DNA of 64,000 nt from Mesobacillus foraminis (lineage in GTDB: Bacteria > Bacillota > Bacilli > Bacillales > Cytobacillaceae): assembly GCF_004340465.1 (NCBI RefSeq), contig NZ_SLVV01000007.1, positions 62,001 through 126,000 on the forward strand, read 5' to 3'. The notes under the pieces are model-generated. The model made no database searches and had not been told where the DNA came from. It was given only the letters and a program-made list of their open reading frames with translations. Shown in pieces: positions 1 through 8,610 of the stretch. Position 1 is the first letter of the stretch. Every line of letters begins with the position of its first letter. The position numbers and the translations under genes are program-made.

Positions 1-1
1 G

Positions 2-529
2 CCAACACTTGTTGCCTATACCAAAGAAGTGGGACGTCCGGAGGAAAAACTGCATTCCGGCATCAAAGCGATTCAGACAGAGGATATTCGCTGGCTCCGC
101 TGTGATATTAAAAGCTTAAATCTGCTGGGGAACCTCCTGGCTAATCAAAAGGCCGCGGAAGCAGGCTGTGATGAAGCAATCCTGAACAGGGACGGCAGAG
201 TCACAGAAGGAAGCCATTCCAATATTTCCATCGTGAAGGGTGGAAAGATTTATACACATCCAGCCAACAATTATATACTTAACGGAATATCAAGAAGGGT
301 AATGCTGGAGATTTGCGCCCGTGAAGGCATACAGGTGATTGAGGAACCTTTTACTGTTAAAGAGCTTCAAGATGCTGATGAAATATTCCTTACGGGGACC
401 ACGGTGGAGGTTATGCCGGTTATTGAGCTGGACGGGAAAAGTGCAGGGGGCGGCAAGCCAGGGCCTGTTACAAGAAAGCTGCAAAACTGGTTTAAAGCTG
501 AAATTGAAAATCAATGCGGAAGATTATAA
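2..529 (+). CDS. dat: D-amino-acid transaminase, C-terminal part (5' end outside window)
   Basis: PLP enzyme of fold type IV that interconverts D-alanine and 2-oxo acids, supplying D-glutamate or D-alanine for peptidoglycan. The frame is open from the window edge, so the true start lies upstream; about 175 of some 285 residues are present. The PLP lysine is visible in CDIKSLNLLGN (codon at 110-112) and the cofactor-contacting glutamate in VTEGSHSNI. The C-terminal half matches the D-alanine aminotransferase group rather than branched-chain aminotransferases. It converges with the next gene, with a shared hairpin between them. Confidence 0.9.
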   Translation, partial: PTLVAYTKEVGRPEEKLHSGIKAIQTEDIRWLRCDIKSLNLLGNLLANQKAAEAGCDEAILNRDGRVTEGSHSNISIVKGGKIYTHPANNYILNGISRRVMLEICAREGIQVIEEPFTVKELQDADEIFLTGTTVEVMPVIELDGKSAGGGKPGPVTRKLQNWFKAEIENQCGRL

Positions 530-540
530 TACGACTAAAA

Positions 541-565
541 AAAGGGATTGCTGTGCAATCCCTTT
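541..565 (-). terminator. Terminator between dat and the cysteine synthase gene
   Basis: Perfect 11-bp inverted repeat (AAAGGGATTGC / GCAATCCCTTT) with a 3-nt loop. The T-run follows the stem on the minus strand, so it best serves the minus-strand gene; it may also stop dat transcripts. Confidence 0.8.
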
Positions 566-579
566 CTCCAAACCAATTT

Positions 580-1515
580 TTACCCTTCAAACTGGAATAG
601 ATCGCTTGAAAGATACCTCTCACCTGTGTCACAAACGATGCAGACTACCGCTTGATCAGGACTCAGGTTCTTTGCGACATTGATGGCCGCAAAGCAGGCA
701 GCTCCAGAGGACGGGCCTACAAGGACTCCTTCCTCTCTTGCAAGCCTTCTAACAGTATTGTAGGCTTCTTCATCTTCAATGTTATGGATTTCATCGTATA
801 CATCCTGGTTAAGGATCTCGGGAATAAAGCCGGGGCTGGTCCCAACAAGTTTATGCTTGCCAGGTTTTCCTCCCGAGAGGACCGGGGAACCTGCGGGCTC
901 AACTACGTGGACTTTGACTTCGGGATACTTTTCTTTAAGTGCTTCCCCTGTGCCGGTAATCGTTCCGCCTGTTCCTGCTGTCGCCACAAATGCGCCCAGG
1001 GACATTTTTAATTCTTCCATAGCTTCAATGATTTCTTTGGCCGTTGTCTTCCTGTGGGCATCCGAGTTCGCTTCGTTTTCAAATTGCATAGGCATGAAGC
1101 TGCCGGGTATCTCTTTTAGCAGTTCTTGCGCTTTCTTTATTGATCCAGGCATTTTTTCGTCTCCCGGAGTCAGCACTACTTCTGCTCCATATGCTTTCAG
1201 AATATTGATCCTCTCTGCCGTCATCGTATCCGGCATAACTAGAATGGCTTTATATCCCCTTGCCGCTGCATTCATCGCCAGGCCGATTCCTGTATTCCCG
1301 CTTGTCGGCTCAATGATGGTTGCGCCAGGTTTCAGCTTTCCTTCTTTTTCGGCCGTGACAATCATATTGTAGGCAGCACGGTCTTTAACGCTTCTGCTCG
1401 GATTGTAGAATTCCAGCTTGAGATATACCGCAGCTCCTTTTTCAGGTGCGAGCCTGCTCAATTTTAAAAGTGGCGTGTCGCCGATCAAATCAGCAATATT
1501 ATTTACTGCTTTCAA
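580..1515 (-). CDS. ytkP: Cysteine synthase family protein (YtkP-like)
   Basis: PLP-dependent beta-substituting enzyme of 311 residues that makes cysteine from O-acetylserine and sulfide, or a close paralogue. The PLP lysine sits in SRSVKDRAA (about residue 44), the substrate loop PTSGNTG near 70-76, and the phosphate-binding glycine loop TAGTGGT near 175. The start is TTG with AGAAGGGA upstream. At this position B. subtilis carries ytkP, a second cysteine synthase-like gene besides cysK; the exact acceptor cannot be read from sequence. Monocistronic by layout, with its own terminator. Confidence 0.88.
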   Translation of the reverse strand: MKAVNNIADLIGDTPLLKLSRLAPEKGAAVYLKLEFYNPSRSVKDRAAYNMIVTAEKEGKLKPGATIIEPTSGNTGIGLAMNAAARGYKAILVMPDTMTAERINILKAYGAEVVLTPGDEKMPGSIKKAQELLKEIPGSFMPMQFENEANSDAHRKTTAKEIIEAMEELKMSLGAFVATAGTGGTITGTGEALKEKYPEVKVHVVEPAGSPVLSGGKPGKHKLVGTSPGFIPEILNQDVYDEIHNIEDEEAYNTVRRLAREEGVLVGPSSGAACFAAINVAKNLSPDQAVVCIVCDTGERYLSSDLFQFEG

Positions 1516-1692
1516 TTGAATTCCCTTCTTTCGGTGTTGTTCACTAAGTATAAGGTTGCCTTATTTTTATAAAAATAAAGGTTATCCTTTTAATAATACT
1601 AATAAAACAGACACAATATCAAATCATGAATCTCTCCGGTTCCTCCATTGGTTTGTTAAAATAGATCATGAAACAGAAAGGGCGTTTAACGT

Positions 1693-2259
1693 ATGTCTGA
1701 TGAAAAACACCATTATTTTTATGCCTTGGCATTGCCTGATGAAGCGAAGGAGTGCCTATCGGCAGCAGGTAAAGAGCTGCAGGAACAATTTCCGTTTAAA
1801 CGATGGGTCCATCCGCTGGATCTGCATATTACTCTTGCTTTCCTGGGGAATGCTCCGGAAGAAAAACTCAATGCTTCTATAAAAAACCTGGAGGCCACTT
1901 TAAATCCCGGAAAGTTTTCTCTGCAAATCGAGAAGCTAGGTGTCTTTGGAAAAATGGACTCACCCAGGATCTTTTGGGCCGGTGTTAACCACGAACCAAA
2001 ATTAAATGATGCGAGAGAACAAGTATACGCGTCATGCAAAGCTTCTGGATTTCAGCTGGAAACACGGCCATTTAAGCCACATATAACGTTAGCAAGAAAG
2101 TGGGCAGGGAATGAGCCGTTTTCACCACAGCTTTTAGAGATGAAAAATCCATTCCTCAAGGATCCGGTGCTATTAAGTGGAGATAAAATCGTTTTATACA
2201 AGACCAATTTAGGGAAAGAACCTAAATATGAGCCAGTTAAAGTTTTTCCTCTCAGGTAA
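1693..2259 (+). CDS. thpR: RNA 2',3'-cyclic phosphodiesterase (ThpR/LigT family, YtlP)
   Basis: 188-residue 2H phosphoesterase that opens 2',3'-cyclic phosphates on RNA ends. Both signature HxTx motifs are present: HITL at about residue 45 and HITL at about residue 130, each preceded by a hydrophobic strand as in the family. Length is typical. It is followed after 34 bases by ytlQ and probably starts an operon with ytlQ, ytlR and amyX. The physiological RNA substrate in Bacillus is not known to me. Confidence 0.88.
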   Translation: MSDEKHHYFYALALPDEAKECLSAAGKELQEQFPFKRWVHPLDLHITLAFLGNAPEEKLNASIKNLEATLNPGKFSLQIEKLGVFGKMDSPRIFWAGVNHEPKLNDAREQVYASCKASGFQLETRPFKPHITLARKWAGNEPFSPQLLEMKNPFLKDPVLLSGDKIVLYKTNLGKEPKYEPVKVFPLR

Positions 2260-2293
2260 ATCGAAATTTGATATGTAAAGGACAGGGCAAAGT

Positions 2294-3244
2294 ATGGCGC
2301 AACTAATTAAGCTTCATGACTATGTGTCACGCTATCAGCAGGATATTTTTGTATATCCCTCGCGGTATGTACGTCTGAAACAGAAGCAATGGCAAGGGTT
2401 AAAAATGGCTTGGGAGAATGAGCCGCCTTCGGGAAATGAAAATATACTGTCTGGCATGAATCAAGCTGGAAAGAAGAAACAGGATTTTCTGCAAAAGATG
2501 AAAAAAGTCTTCATTAAGCGTAAAGAGCTTGAACAGGAGATGGAAGATTTGGGTAAAAAGGAAAGTGAGGATGAGGAACTGGAGGTATCAGAAATTCCTT
2601 CTAACATTCAAACAGAGATAGAGTTAAAGCAGTATTATCTAGATCGCCTGCTGCCTTTTCAGTTGAAATGGGCCAGCTCTACCTTAATGGAAAGATCGTT
2701 CCCTGATCAGTCATTCTTTAGAGATGGAAATCTCAGATATTTCCTTCAAAGGTTTCCTGACACATTCCTGGTCATGTACAAACCAGTTTTCCTGCTGAGG
2801 AACGCTCCAGTGGAAGGGGAAAGTATCCTTATCACCCCAACTGCAGCTTGGTGCATCACTTTCCTGGAGGACGAAACAGATGCTGTTTATATTGGTTCAA
2901 AGGAGCACTTTTGGAATAAAAAGACAGGCAATCAAGAGGTTAAGCTCCTGAACCCATTGCTTGCTTTGGACAGGACAGAAAAAATTGTCCAGCATCTATT
3001 TAATGATTTAGACATCGATATGCCGGTCTTTAAAGCAATTCTTTCCCGAAACGGCTATATCGATTATTCTTTCCCGCCCTATGGCATACAGTTTATAGAT
3101 AAGAGAAATTACCCGGAATGGTTCCAGTCTATGAGAAGTTTGAGCTCCCCTCTTAAGCATGTGCAGTTAAAGGGAGCGCAGGCACTACTTGCACACTGTC
3201 TAACGACATCGGTGAGAAGGGCCGAATGGAGAACAGATGGATAA
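2294..3244 (+). CDS. ytlQ: Conserved protein of unknown function (YtlQ-like)
   Basis: 316-residue soluble protein without signal peptide or membrane segment. A lysine- and glutamate-rich, probably coiled-coil stretch lies near residues 55-105; the C-terminal two thirds look globular (aromatic-rich, e.g. FPDTFLVMYKPVFLLRNAP). I recognise no catalytic motif. Identity rests mainly on position between thpR and the lipid kinase, where B. subtilis has ytlQ. The short spacing to both neighbours argues for co-transcription. Confidence 0.7.
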   Translation: MAQLIKLHDYVSRYQQDIFVYPSRYVRLKQKQWQGLKMAWENEPPSGNENILSGMNQAGKKKQDFLQKMKKVFIKRKELEQEMEDLGKKESEDEELEVSEIPSNIQTEIELKQYYLDRLLPFQLKWASSTLMERSFPDQSFFRDGNLRYFLQRFPDTFLVMYKPVFLLRNAPVEGESILITPTAAWCITFLEDETDAVYIGSKEHFWNKKTGNQEVKLLNPLLALDRTEKIVQHLFNDLDIDMPVFKAILSRNGYIDYSFPPYGIQFIDKRNYPEWFQSMRSLSSPLKHVQLKGAQALLAHCLTTSVRRAEWRTDG

Positions 3245-3270
3245 AACCCTTCCAAATAAGGCGGAAATAT

Positions 3271-4215
3271 ATGAAGAGGATATACTTTATTGTCAACCTC
3301 CATGCTAAAAATGGGGGCTGCCGAAAGACATGGGGAATAATTGAAAAGGAATTAAAGGCAAAAAAAGTTTCATATAAAGCGTTTTTTACTGAATATCCGG
3401 GCCATGCGGCAATTTTAGCCGATTCCATAGGAAGGTTTCTCACGAGCGATGAAGCATTTGTAACTGCAGTAGGCGGTGACGGAACATTTCATGAAGTTGT
3501 TAACGGGTCCGCTGAGCACCGGAATATCACTTTAGGATTTATTCCGGCTGGATCAGGCAACGATTTCTCAAGAGGTCTAGGCATTCCAAAACATGCTAAG
3601 AGAGCCATATCCCAGCTTTTAAAAAGCATGGACCAAAAGACTGTCCAGTTTATTGATAGTGGCAGGATTTCTCAACAAGGCAGGGACCATACCTATTTTA
3701 TTAACAGTATGGGAGCGGGCTTTGATGCTGATGTAGCAAAGGGATCGAATGAATCGGAGATGAAAAGCCTGTTTAACCGCTTTTTACTTGGTCGACTAAT
3801 TTATGTATATATATTATTGAAGCTCCTTTTTACTTATAAAAGGACCGATATGGAGATATGGGTAGACGGGAAAAAATACAAATTTGAAAAAGTCTGGTTT
3901 GTGGCCATTTCAAACCAGATATACTATGGCGGGGGAATGAAAATCGCACCTGATGCTGTGCCTACGGATGGATTGCTTGATATGACGGTTGTCTACAGCC
4001 TTTCCAGATTAAAGCTATTATTTGTCTTTATTACAGTATTTTGGGGAGGCCATGCTGCCTTTCAGGAAGTTTGGACCTGCAGAGGGATGAAGGTATCTAT
4101 ACGGTCGGGCCGGAAAGTCCGGGTGCATGCTGACGGAGAAGTGATTGGAGAGACCCCAGTAATGATCCAGGTCTGCAGGGGTGCAGTTCCTGTAGCTGGA
4201 ATCTTGACAAACTGA
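3271..4215 (+). CDS. ytlR: Diacylglycerol kinase family lipid kinase (YtlR)
   Basis: Member of the DAGK catalytic family (DagK/YegS/sphingosine kinase-like) that phosphorylates a lipid hydroxyl at the inner membrane face. The nucleotide-binding motif GGDGTFHEVVNG is at about residues 68-79 and GSGNDFSRGLG at 94-104. The chosen ATG gives 314 residues starting MKRIYFIVN, as family members do, with AAGGCGG placed 6-7 nt upstream; an in-frame ATG at 3226 would overlap ytlQ and lacks a good site. It is not DgkB or the undecaprenol kinase by sequence; the exact lipid is unknown. Confidence 0.87.
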   Translation: MKRIYFIVNLHAKNGGCRKTWGIIEKELKAKKVSYKAFFTEYPGHAAILADSIGRFLTSDEAFVTAVGGDGTFHEVVNGSAEHRNITLGFIPAGSGNDFSRGLGIPKHAKRAISQLLKSMDQKTVQFIDSGRISQQGRDHTYFINSMGAGFDADVAKGSNESEMKSLFNRFLLGRLIYVYILLKLLFTYKRTDMEIWVDGKKYKFEKVWFVAISNQIYYGGGMKIAPDAVPTDGLLDMTVVYSLSRLKLLFVFITVFWGGHAAFQEVWTCRGMKVSIRSGRKVRVHADGEVIGETPVMIQVCRGAVPVAGILTN

Positions 4216-4249
4216 GAAGATAGAGAAGGGCTGAGGAGATGAAAAATTT

Positions 4250-6388
4250 ATGATTGCAATAAAACGGATGTTTGACGCGTATCTAGATGAAATGCAGACG
4301 ATCACTATACTACTCCCGCATTCTTACCATCATGGTTCCTCTTCAGCATTTTATATACATGATGGGAACGAGAATATCCCACTTGTCATAAAAGAAAAGA
4401 TACCGCTTGCAGATAGTGTTAAATATATATGCCATACAACTTTTAGACCAGATATTGGAAAGATGTATCCGGTTCTTGATGAGCATGGTGGAAAAACGGA
4501 CCTGCAGATCGGGGCAGTTATCCGCACAACGGAGTTTGACCAGAGCTTTTCATATGCAGGCGATGATTTAGGAGTCACACTCCTTCCTGATAAGACGCTC
4601 TTTAAAATTTGGGCGCCAACCTCTACCCAGGTCAAGCTGAAACTATGGAATAAAGACGACGGTGCACCCGAACTGCGAGTGATGCACCGAGGGGATAAAG
4701 GAGTCTGGTCAATAGAAGTAGATGGCAGCCTTGAGCTATATCGATACAGCTTCCTTGTCTGCATTAATCTCGAATGGAGGGAAGCAGCCGATCCATATGC
4801 CAAGGCCGTGACGGCCAATGGAAAAAGCGGGGTTATCGTCAACCTGGAAAAAACGAGACGCACGAAACAGGTGCTACCTGGTTTTGATCATCCATGTGAT
4901 GCGGTGATCTATGAAACCCATGTCCGGGACCTGACGATTCATCCTGCAAGCGGTGTTATTCATAAAGGAAAATATCTGGGAGCTGCAGAATTGGACACTA
5001 AAAGTCCTTCAGGTGAAGCAACCGGACTTTCTTATATTAAAAATCTAGGCATTACTCATATTGAATTTCTCCCTTTTCATGACTTTGAAGGTGTAGATGA
5101 GCTGGATCCTTTAAAGGAATACAACTGGGGCTACAATCCAGTCCACTTCAATGTGCCTGATGGGAGCTATTCACTGGACCCAAATGACCCATATAAAAGG
5201 ATCAGTGAATTAAAGCAGCTGATTTCTGCGGTACATTCCCAGGGCCTGAGAGTCATTATGGATGCAGTTTATAATCATGTTTATATCAGGGAAAAATCTC
5301 CATTTGAACAAATCGTACCCGGTTACTATTTCCGCCACGATGCAGACGGCCTCCCTTCCAACGGAACAGGAGTTGGAAATGACTTTGCCTCTGAACGTGC
5401 CATGGCAAGGAAATTTATTGTTGATTCGGTCCGCTACTGGATGGAGGAGTTTCACCTCGATGGGTTACGTTTCGATTTAATGGGAATTCTTGATATTGGA
5501 ACTATGCAGGCTGTCAGAAAAAAAGTTGATGAAATCGATCACTCAGCCCTGATTATTGGGGAGGGATGGGACCTGAACACCCCTATTCCAAATGAAGAAA
5601 AAGCGAGCATCGGAAATCAGGCGAAAATCCCGCGGATCGGTCAATTCAACGATTGGTTCAGGGACACAATTAAAGGAAGCACCTTTAATCTTTATGATCG
5701 TGGATATGCGCTGGGGAATGAAAGGTACACAGAATCGGCAAAGCAGGTAATGGCCGGAAGTATCGGGATCGGTAAGCGAAAAACAGGATTGTTCCTGGAG
5801 CCTGCTCAGTCGGTAAATTACGTTGAATCTCATGATAATCATACTCTTTGGGATAAGATGGAGGCTTGCGGGCAGGACAGCATTGAAAAGAGGCACCGTC
5901 TTGCTACCTCGATGGTCCTCCTTGCACAGGGGATTCCTTTCCTTCATAGCGGACAGGAGTTTTTCCGAACAAAAAGGGGAACTGGCAACAGTTATCGGTC
6001 ACCTGATGACGTAAATTGGCTGGACTGGGAGCTAAGGGATGCCAATTTGGAAAATGTCAGGTATATTCAAGGGATTTTGTCCATTCGCCGCTCACACCAA
6101 GCGTTCAGATTACCTAATACATCTTTAATCCGCACGCATATGAGTTTCTCGCCTCAGCCTCCTCCAGTGATTGGATACACTCTTTCGGATGTTGGAATGT
6201 TCGGGAAATGGACTACAATTGCCGCTTTTTTTAATCCTTCTCTTGATAAGAAAAGTGCAGAATTGCCTGGGGAAGGGGACTGGAAAATTTTAGCTGACGG
6301 AAAGCAGGCTTCAGCAGAGCCTATTGGAGTTTTAACTGGCAAAAGCGCTGAGCTGCCGCCATGCTCCTTGCTTATTGCAGTCCGATGA
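4250..6388 (+). CDS. amyX: Type I pullulanase, intracellular
   Basis: 712-residue GH13 debranching enzyme hydrolysing alpha-1,6 links in pullulan, glycogen or starch fragments. The type I marker YNWGYNP is near residue 290. The four GH13 regions follow: DAVYNH, GLRFDLMGI with the nucleophile Asp near 409, IGEGWD with the acid Glu near 437, and VESHDNH with the third acidic residue near 529. An N-terminal carbohydrate-binding-like domain precedes the catalytic barrel. There is no signal peptide, so it acts in the cytoplasm on imported maltodextrin or glycogen. Ribosome binding site GAGGAG is about 11 nt from the ATG. Confidence 0.95.
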   Translation: MIAIKRMFDAYLDEMQTITILLPHSYHHGSSSAFYIHDGNENIPLVIKEKIPLADSVKYICHTTFRPDIGKMYPVLDEHGGKTDLQIGAVIRTTEFDQSFSYAGDDLGVTLLPDKTLFKIWAPTSTQVKLKLWNKDDGAPELRVMHRGDKGVWSIEVDGSLELYRYSFLVCINLEWREAADPYAKAVTANGKSGVIVNLEKTRRTKQVLPGFDHPCDAVIYETHVRDLTIHPASGVIHKGKYLGAAELDTKSPSGEATGLSYIKNLGITHIEFLPFHDFEGVDELDPLKEYNWGYNPVHFNVPDGSYSLDPNDPYKRISELKQLISAVHSQGLRVIMDAVYNHVYIREKSPFEQIVPGYYFRHDADGLPSNGTGVGNDFASERAMARKFIVDSVRYWMEEFHLDGLRFDLMGILDIGTMQAVRKKVDEIDHSALIIGEGWDLNTPIPNEEKASIGNQAKIPRIGQFNDWFRDTIKGSTFNLYDRGYALGNERYTESAKQVMAGSIGIGKRKTGLFLEPAQSVNYVESHDNHTLWDKMEACGQDSIEKRHRLATSMVLLAQGIPFLHSGQEFFRTKRGTGNSYRSPDDVNWLDWELRDANLENVRYIQGILSIRRSHQAFRLPNTSLIRTHMSFSPQPPPVIGYTLSDVGMFGKWTTIAAFFNPSLDKKSAELPGEGDWKILADGKQASAEPIGVLTGKSAELPPCSLLIAVR

Positions 6389-6490
6389 ACATTAAAGATT
6401 TCTTATGGATAGCGGGAAACCTTTGATGTAAAATGTTAAATAAGTGGTCATGTACTTGACGAGGAAAGCAAGTTGGAGATAAAATTTATA

Positions 6491-6534
6491 AAGATAGCTA
6501 TTGTACGATATCTTAATCAATAGCTGTCTTTTTT
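6491..6534 (+). terminator. Intrinsic terminator between amyX and ytmP
   Basis: Stem GATAGCTATTG / CAATAGCTGTC with a 14-nt loop followed by TTTTTT. It lies about 105 bases after amyX and 90 before ytmP, so it could end the amyX transcript or attenuate ytmP. Confidence 0.75.
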
Positions 6535-6624
6535 ATTCTTAGGAATGTTATCCGTAAACATATATTAGTTTCACAATCTTAGCTATGGAATGGAAATAGT
6601 GACATAAATTGAAGGTGAACAACT

Positions 6625-7398
6625 TTGGAAGATTTATTTGGACAGGATTGGGAAATCGTTCCTGCAGGCGGTGCCACCGGAGCTGCCTATTTTGCCCGGC
6701 ATGAAGAACAACGCCTGTTTTTAAAGCGGAATTCTTCACCTTTTCTTGCAGTTCTATCCGCTGAAGGGATTGTCCCCAAGCTTGTTTGGACAAAAAGGCT
6801 GGAAACAGGCGATGTAATTACTGCCCAGCAATGGCTTAATGGGCGGGAATTAAAGTCGGCAGACATGCATGATGAGAGTGTGGCAAAGCTTTTAAAGAAA
6901 ATCCATTGCTCAAAACCGCTGCTTGGAATGCTGAAAAGACTTGGCAAGACTCCGTTGAAGCCTGCGACCCTTTTGGAGGTTCTCAAGGACAGCATTGATG
7001 AAGAAGTATACAGGCTTTCTGCTGTAGCGGCTGCTCTTAAGTTCCTTGAAAGTGAATTGGAGCATATTGATGTTAATGAAAAAGTTGTCTGCCATTGTGA
7101 TGTAAATCATAACAACTGGCTGTTGGCAGACGACAACCAGTTGTTTTTAATTGACTGGGATGGAGCCATGATTGCGGACCCTGCCATCGATCTCGGCATG
7201 CTCCTCTATTCGTATATCCCTGAGGAGAAATGGGAAGACTGGCTTCGCCTATATGGAATACCTTTGACACCAGGTCTTAAGATTCGCATGAAGTGGTACT
7301 TCATTGCCCAGGTATTGACCCACATCCAATGGCATAAAAGCCAAAAGAGATTTCCAGAAATGGAAAAATGGGTGCAATATCTTGAAAAGGCAATCTAA
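6625..7398 (+). CDS. ytmP: Phosphotransferase of the APH/choline kinase fold (YtmP)
   Basis: 257-residue kinase-like protein. The catalytic loop HCDVNHNNWL is near residue 157 and the metal-binding LIDWDGAMIADPAIDLG near 176, both diagnostic of the aminoglycoside phosphotransferase/choline kinase superfamily. Start is TTG with GAAGGTG seven nt upstream. The substrate is unknown; position beside trmB is that of B. subtilis ytmP, so a housekeeping small-molecule kinase is more likely than a resistance enzyme. Its stop codon overlaps the 3' end of convergent ytzH by four bases. Confidence 0.85.
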   Translation: MEDLFGQDWEIVPAGGATGAAYFARHEEQRLFLKRNSSPFLAVLSAEGIVPKLVWTKRLETGDVITAQQWLNGRELKSADMHDESVAKLLKKIHCSKPLLGMLKRLGKTPLKPATLLEVLKDSIDEEVYRLSAVAAALKFLESELEHIDVNEKVVCHCDVNHNNWLLADDNQLFLIDWDGAMIADPAIDLGMLLYSYIPEEKWEDWLRLYGIPLTPGLKIRMKWYFIAQVLTHIQWHKSQKRFPEMEKWVQYLEKAI

Positions 7399-7682
7399 GA
7401 AAATTGTCCAATATCATCCACCCAGGAGGATAAATTGGTCTGGTTGGAAAGGATATGCTCATCGAGGTCTGCAGAGTATTTTCCATTTTGGCTGTAATTA
7501 TATATTTCCTGTAAGATCGGCTTTACATTGCTGTCAAGATTGTTATTCACCATCAATGACTTCACAAGCCGTTCCAGTTGTTCACATTCGGAAACTGAAC
7601 CGCAGCAGTCGGTTTGGTGGTTTGTTAATATATCTTTTAAAAGATTGACTTGATCATGATGATTAAGAGGCATGCCATTCAC
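7395..7682 (-). CDS. ytzH: Small conserved protein YtzH
   Basis: 95-residue acidic, mostly helical cytoplasmic protein of unknown function. It carries a CC pair near residue 26 and ends in SWVDDIGQFS. It converges with ytmP, overlapping it by four nt, and lies between ytmP and trmB exactly as ytzH does in B. subtilis. No transmembrane segment or recognisable catalytic motif. Confidence 0.75.
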   Translation of the reverse strand: MNGMPLNHHDQVNLLKDILTNHQTDCCGSVSECEQLERLVKSLMVNNNLDSNVKPILQEIYNYSQNGKYSADLDEHILSNQTNLSSWVDDIGQFS

Positions 7683-7740
7683 CCTTTCGTCACTAATTTA
7701 TTAAAACTATTCGCTCGTACGCATCTGCATTTTAAAAAAG

Positions 7741-7776
7741 TAATCCACATAGATATTTTGTGGATTCTTTTTTTGT
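7741..7776. terminator. Hairpin with T-run upstream of trmB
   Basis: AATCCAC / GTGGATT stem with an 11-nt loop, followed on the plus strand by CTTTTTTT and on the minus strand by a T-rich run. No gene on the plus strand ends just before it, because ytmP meets ytzH head-on. Confidence 0.6.
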
Positions 7777-7871
7777 TTATACTAGGTATGAATGAGAACT
7801 TATTTAGCTTGATATTTAGTACTGGCACGTGATATGGTTTGAACGATATCATTTTTTACAGAGGTGTCTTG

Positions 7872-8516
7872 ATGAGATTAAGAAATAAGCCATGGGCTAA
7901 AGATAAACTTTCAGATAATCCCCAGTACGTTGTCCATGAACCTGAGCAATACCGCGGCCGCTGGAACGAGCTTTTTAAACAAAACCAGCACCTTCATATT
8001 GAAATCGGCACTGGAAAGGGCCGTTTCATTACGGAAATGGCAAAGGCTAATCCTGAGATTAATTACATTGGAATTGAGCTGCAGGAGAGTGTCATTGTTT
8101 CCGCACTGGACAGGGTGATTGAAGCAGAAGTGAATAATTGCAAATTAATGAACGTAAATGCTGCGGAGCTGGGAAAATATTTTGCCCGCGGAGATGTTGA
8201 CCGTGTCTACCTTAATTTTTCTGATCCATGGCCAAAAACCAGGCATGAAAAAAGAAGGCTGACATATAAGAGTTTCCTGTCCACTTATGAAGAGATCCTC
8301 GTTCCGAATGGAGAAATTCATTTTAAAACAGATAACCAGGGGCTTTTTGAGTATTCGTTAACAAGCTTTTCCGCTTATGGCTTGCTGTTGAAATATGTCA
8401 GTCTTGATTTGCATCACAGTGATTTTGAAGGCAATATCATGACCGAATATGAAGAAAAGTTCTCTTCAAGGGGAAATAGGATTTACAGGGCTGAGGTCCA
8501 ATATCGGACAAAATAA
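7872..8516 (+). CDS. trmB: tRNA (guanine-N7-)-methyltransferase
   Basis: Methylates G46 of tRNA with S-adenosylmethionine. The SAM-binding motif [10 protein letters not shown] is near residues 43-52 and the tRNA/guanine-binding [14 protein letters not shown] near 115. The ATG at 7872 gives 214 residues beginning [10 protein letters not shown], as in bacillar TrmB, with GAGGTG seven nt before it; an upstream in-frame TTG at 7839 lacks that support. Followed by its own terminator. Confidence 0.94.
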   Translation: MRLRNKPWAKDKLSDNPQYVVHEPEQYRGRWNELFKQNQHLHIEIGTGKGRFITEMAKANPEINYIGIELQESVIVSALDRVIEAEVNNCKLMNVNAAELGKYFARGDVDRVYLNFSDPWPKTRHEKRRLTYKSFLSTYEEILVPNGEIHFKTDNQGLFEYSLTSFSAYGLLLKYVSLDLHHSDFEGNIMTEYEEKFSSRGNRIYRAEVQYRTK

Positions 8517-8520
8517 GATA

Positions 8521-8552
8521 AAAACACCTGGCAGAAGCCTGGTGTTTTTTTT
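8521..8552 (+). terminator. trmB terminator
   Basis: AACACCTGGC / GCCTGGTGTT hairpin (one mismatch) followed by a run of eight T, directly after the trmB stop codon. Confidence 0.85.
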
Positions 8553-8610
8553 ATTTTCAATTGTCTGTAAACTCAGGTAGAATGAATAGGAGTATGATGA
8601 CAGGGGGGAC

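Noticed and set aside
6625-7398. YtmP considered as an aminoglycoside resistance gene because of its APH-type motifs
   Set aside because: Position and motifs match the housekeeping ytmP gene; there are no signs of mobile DNA around it.
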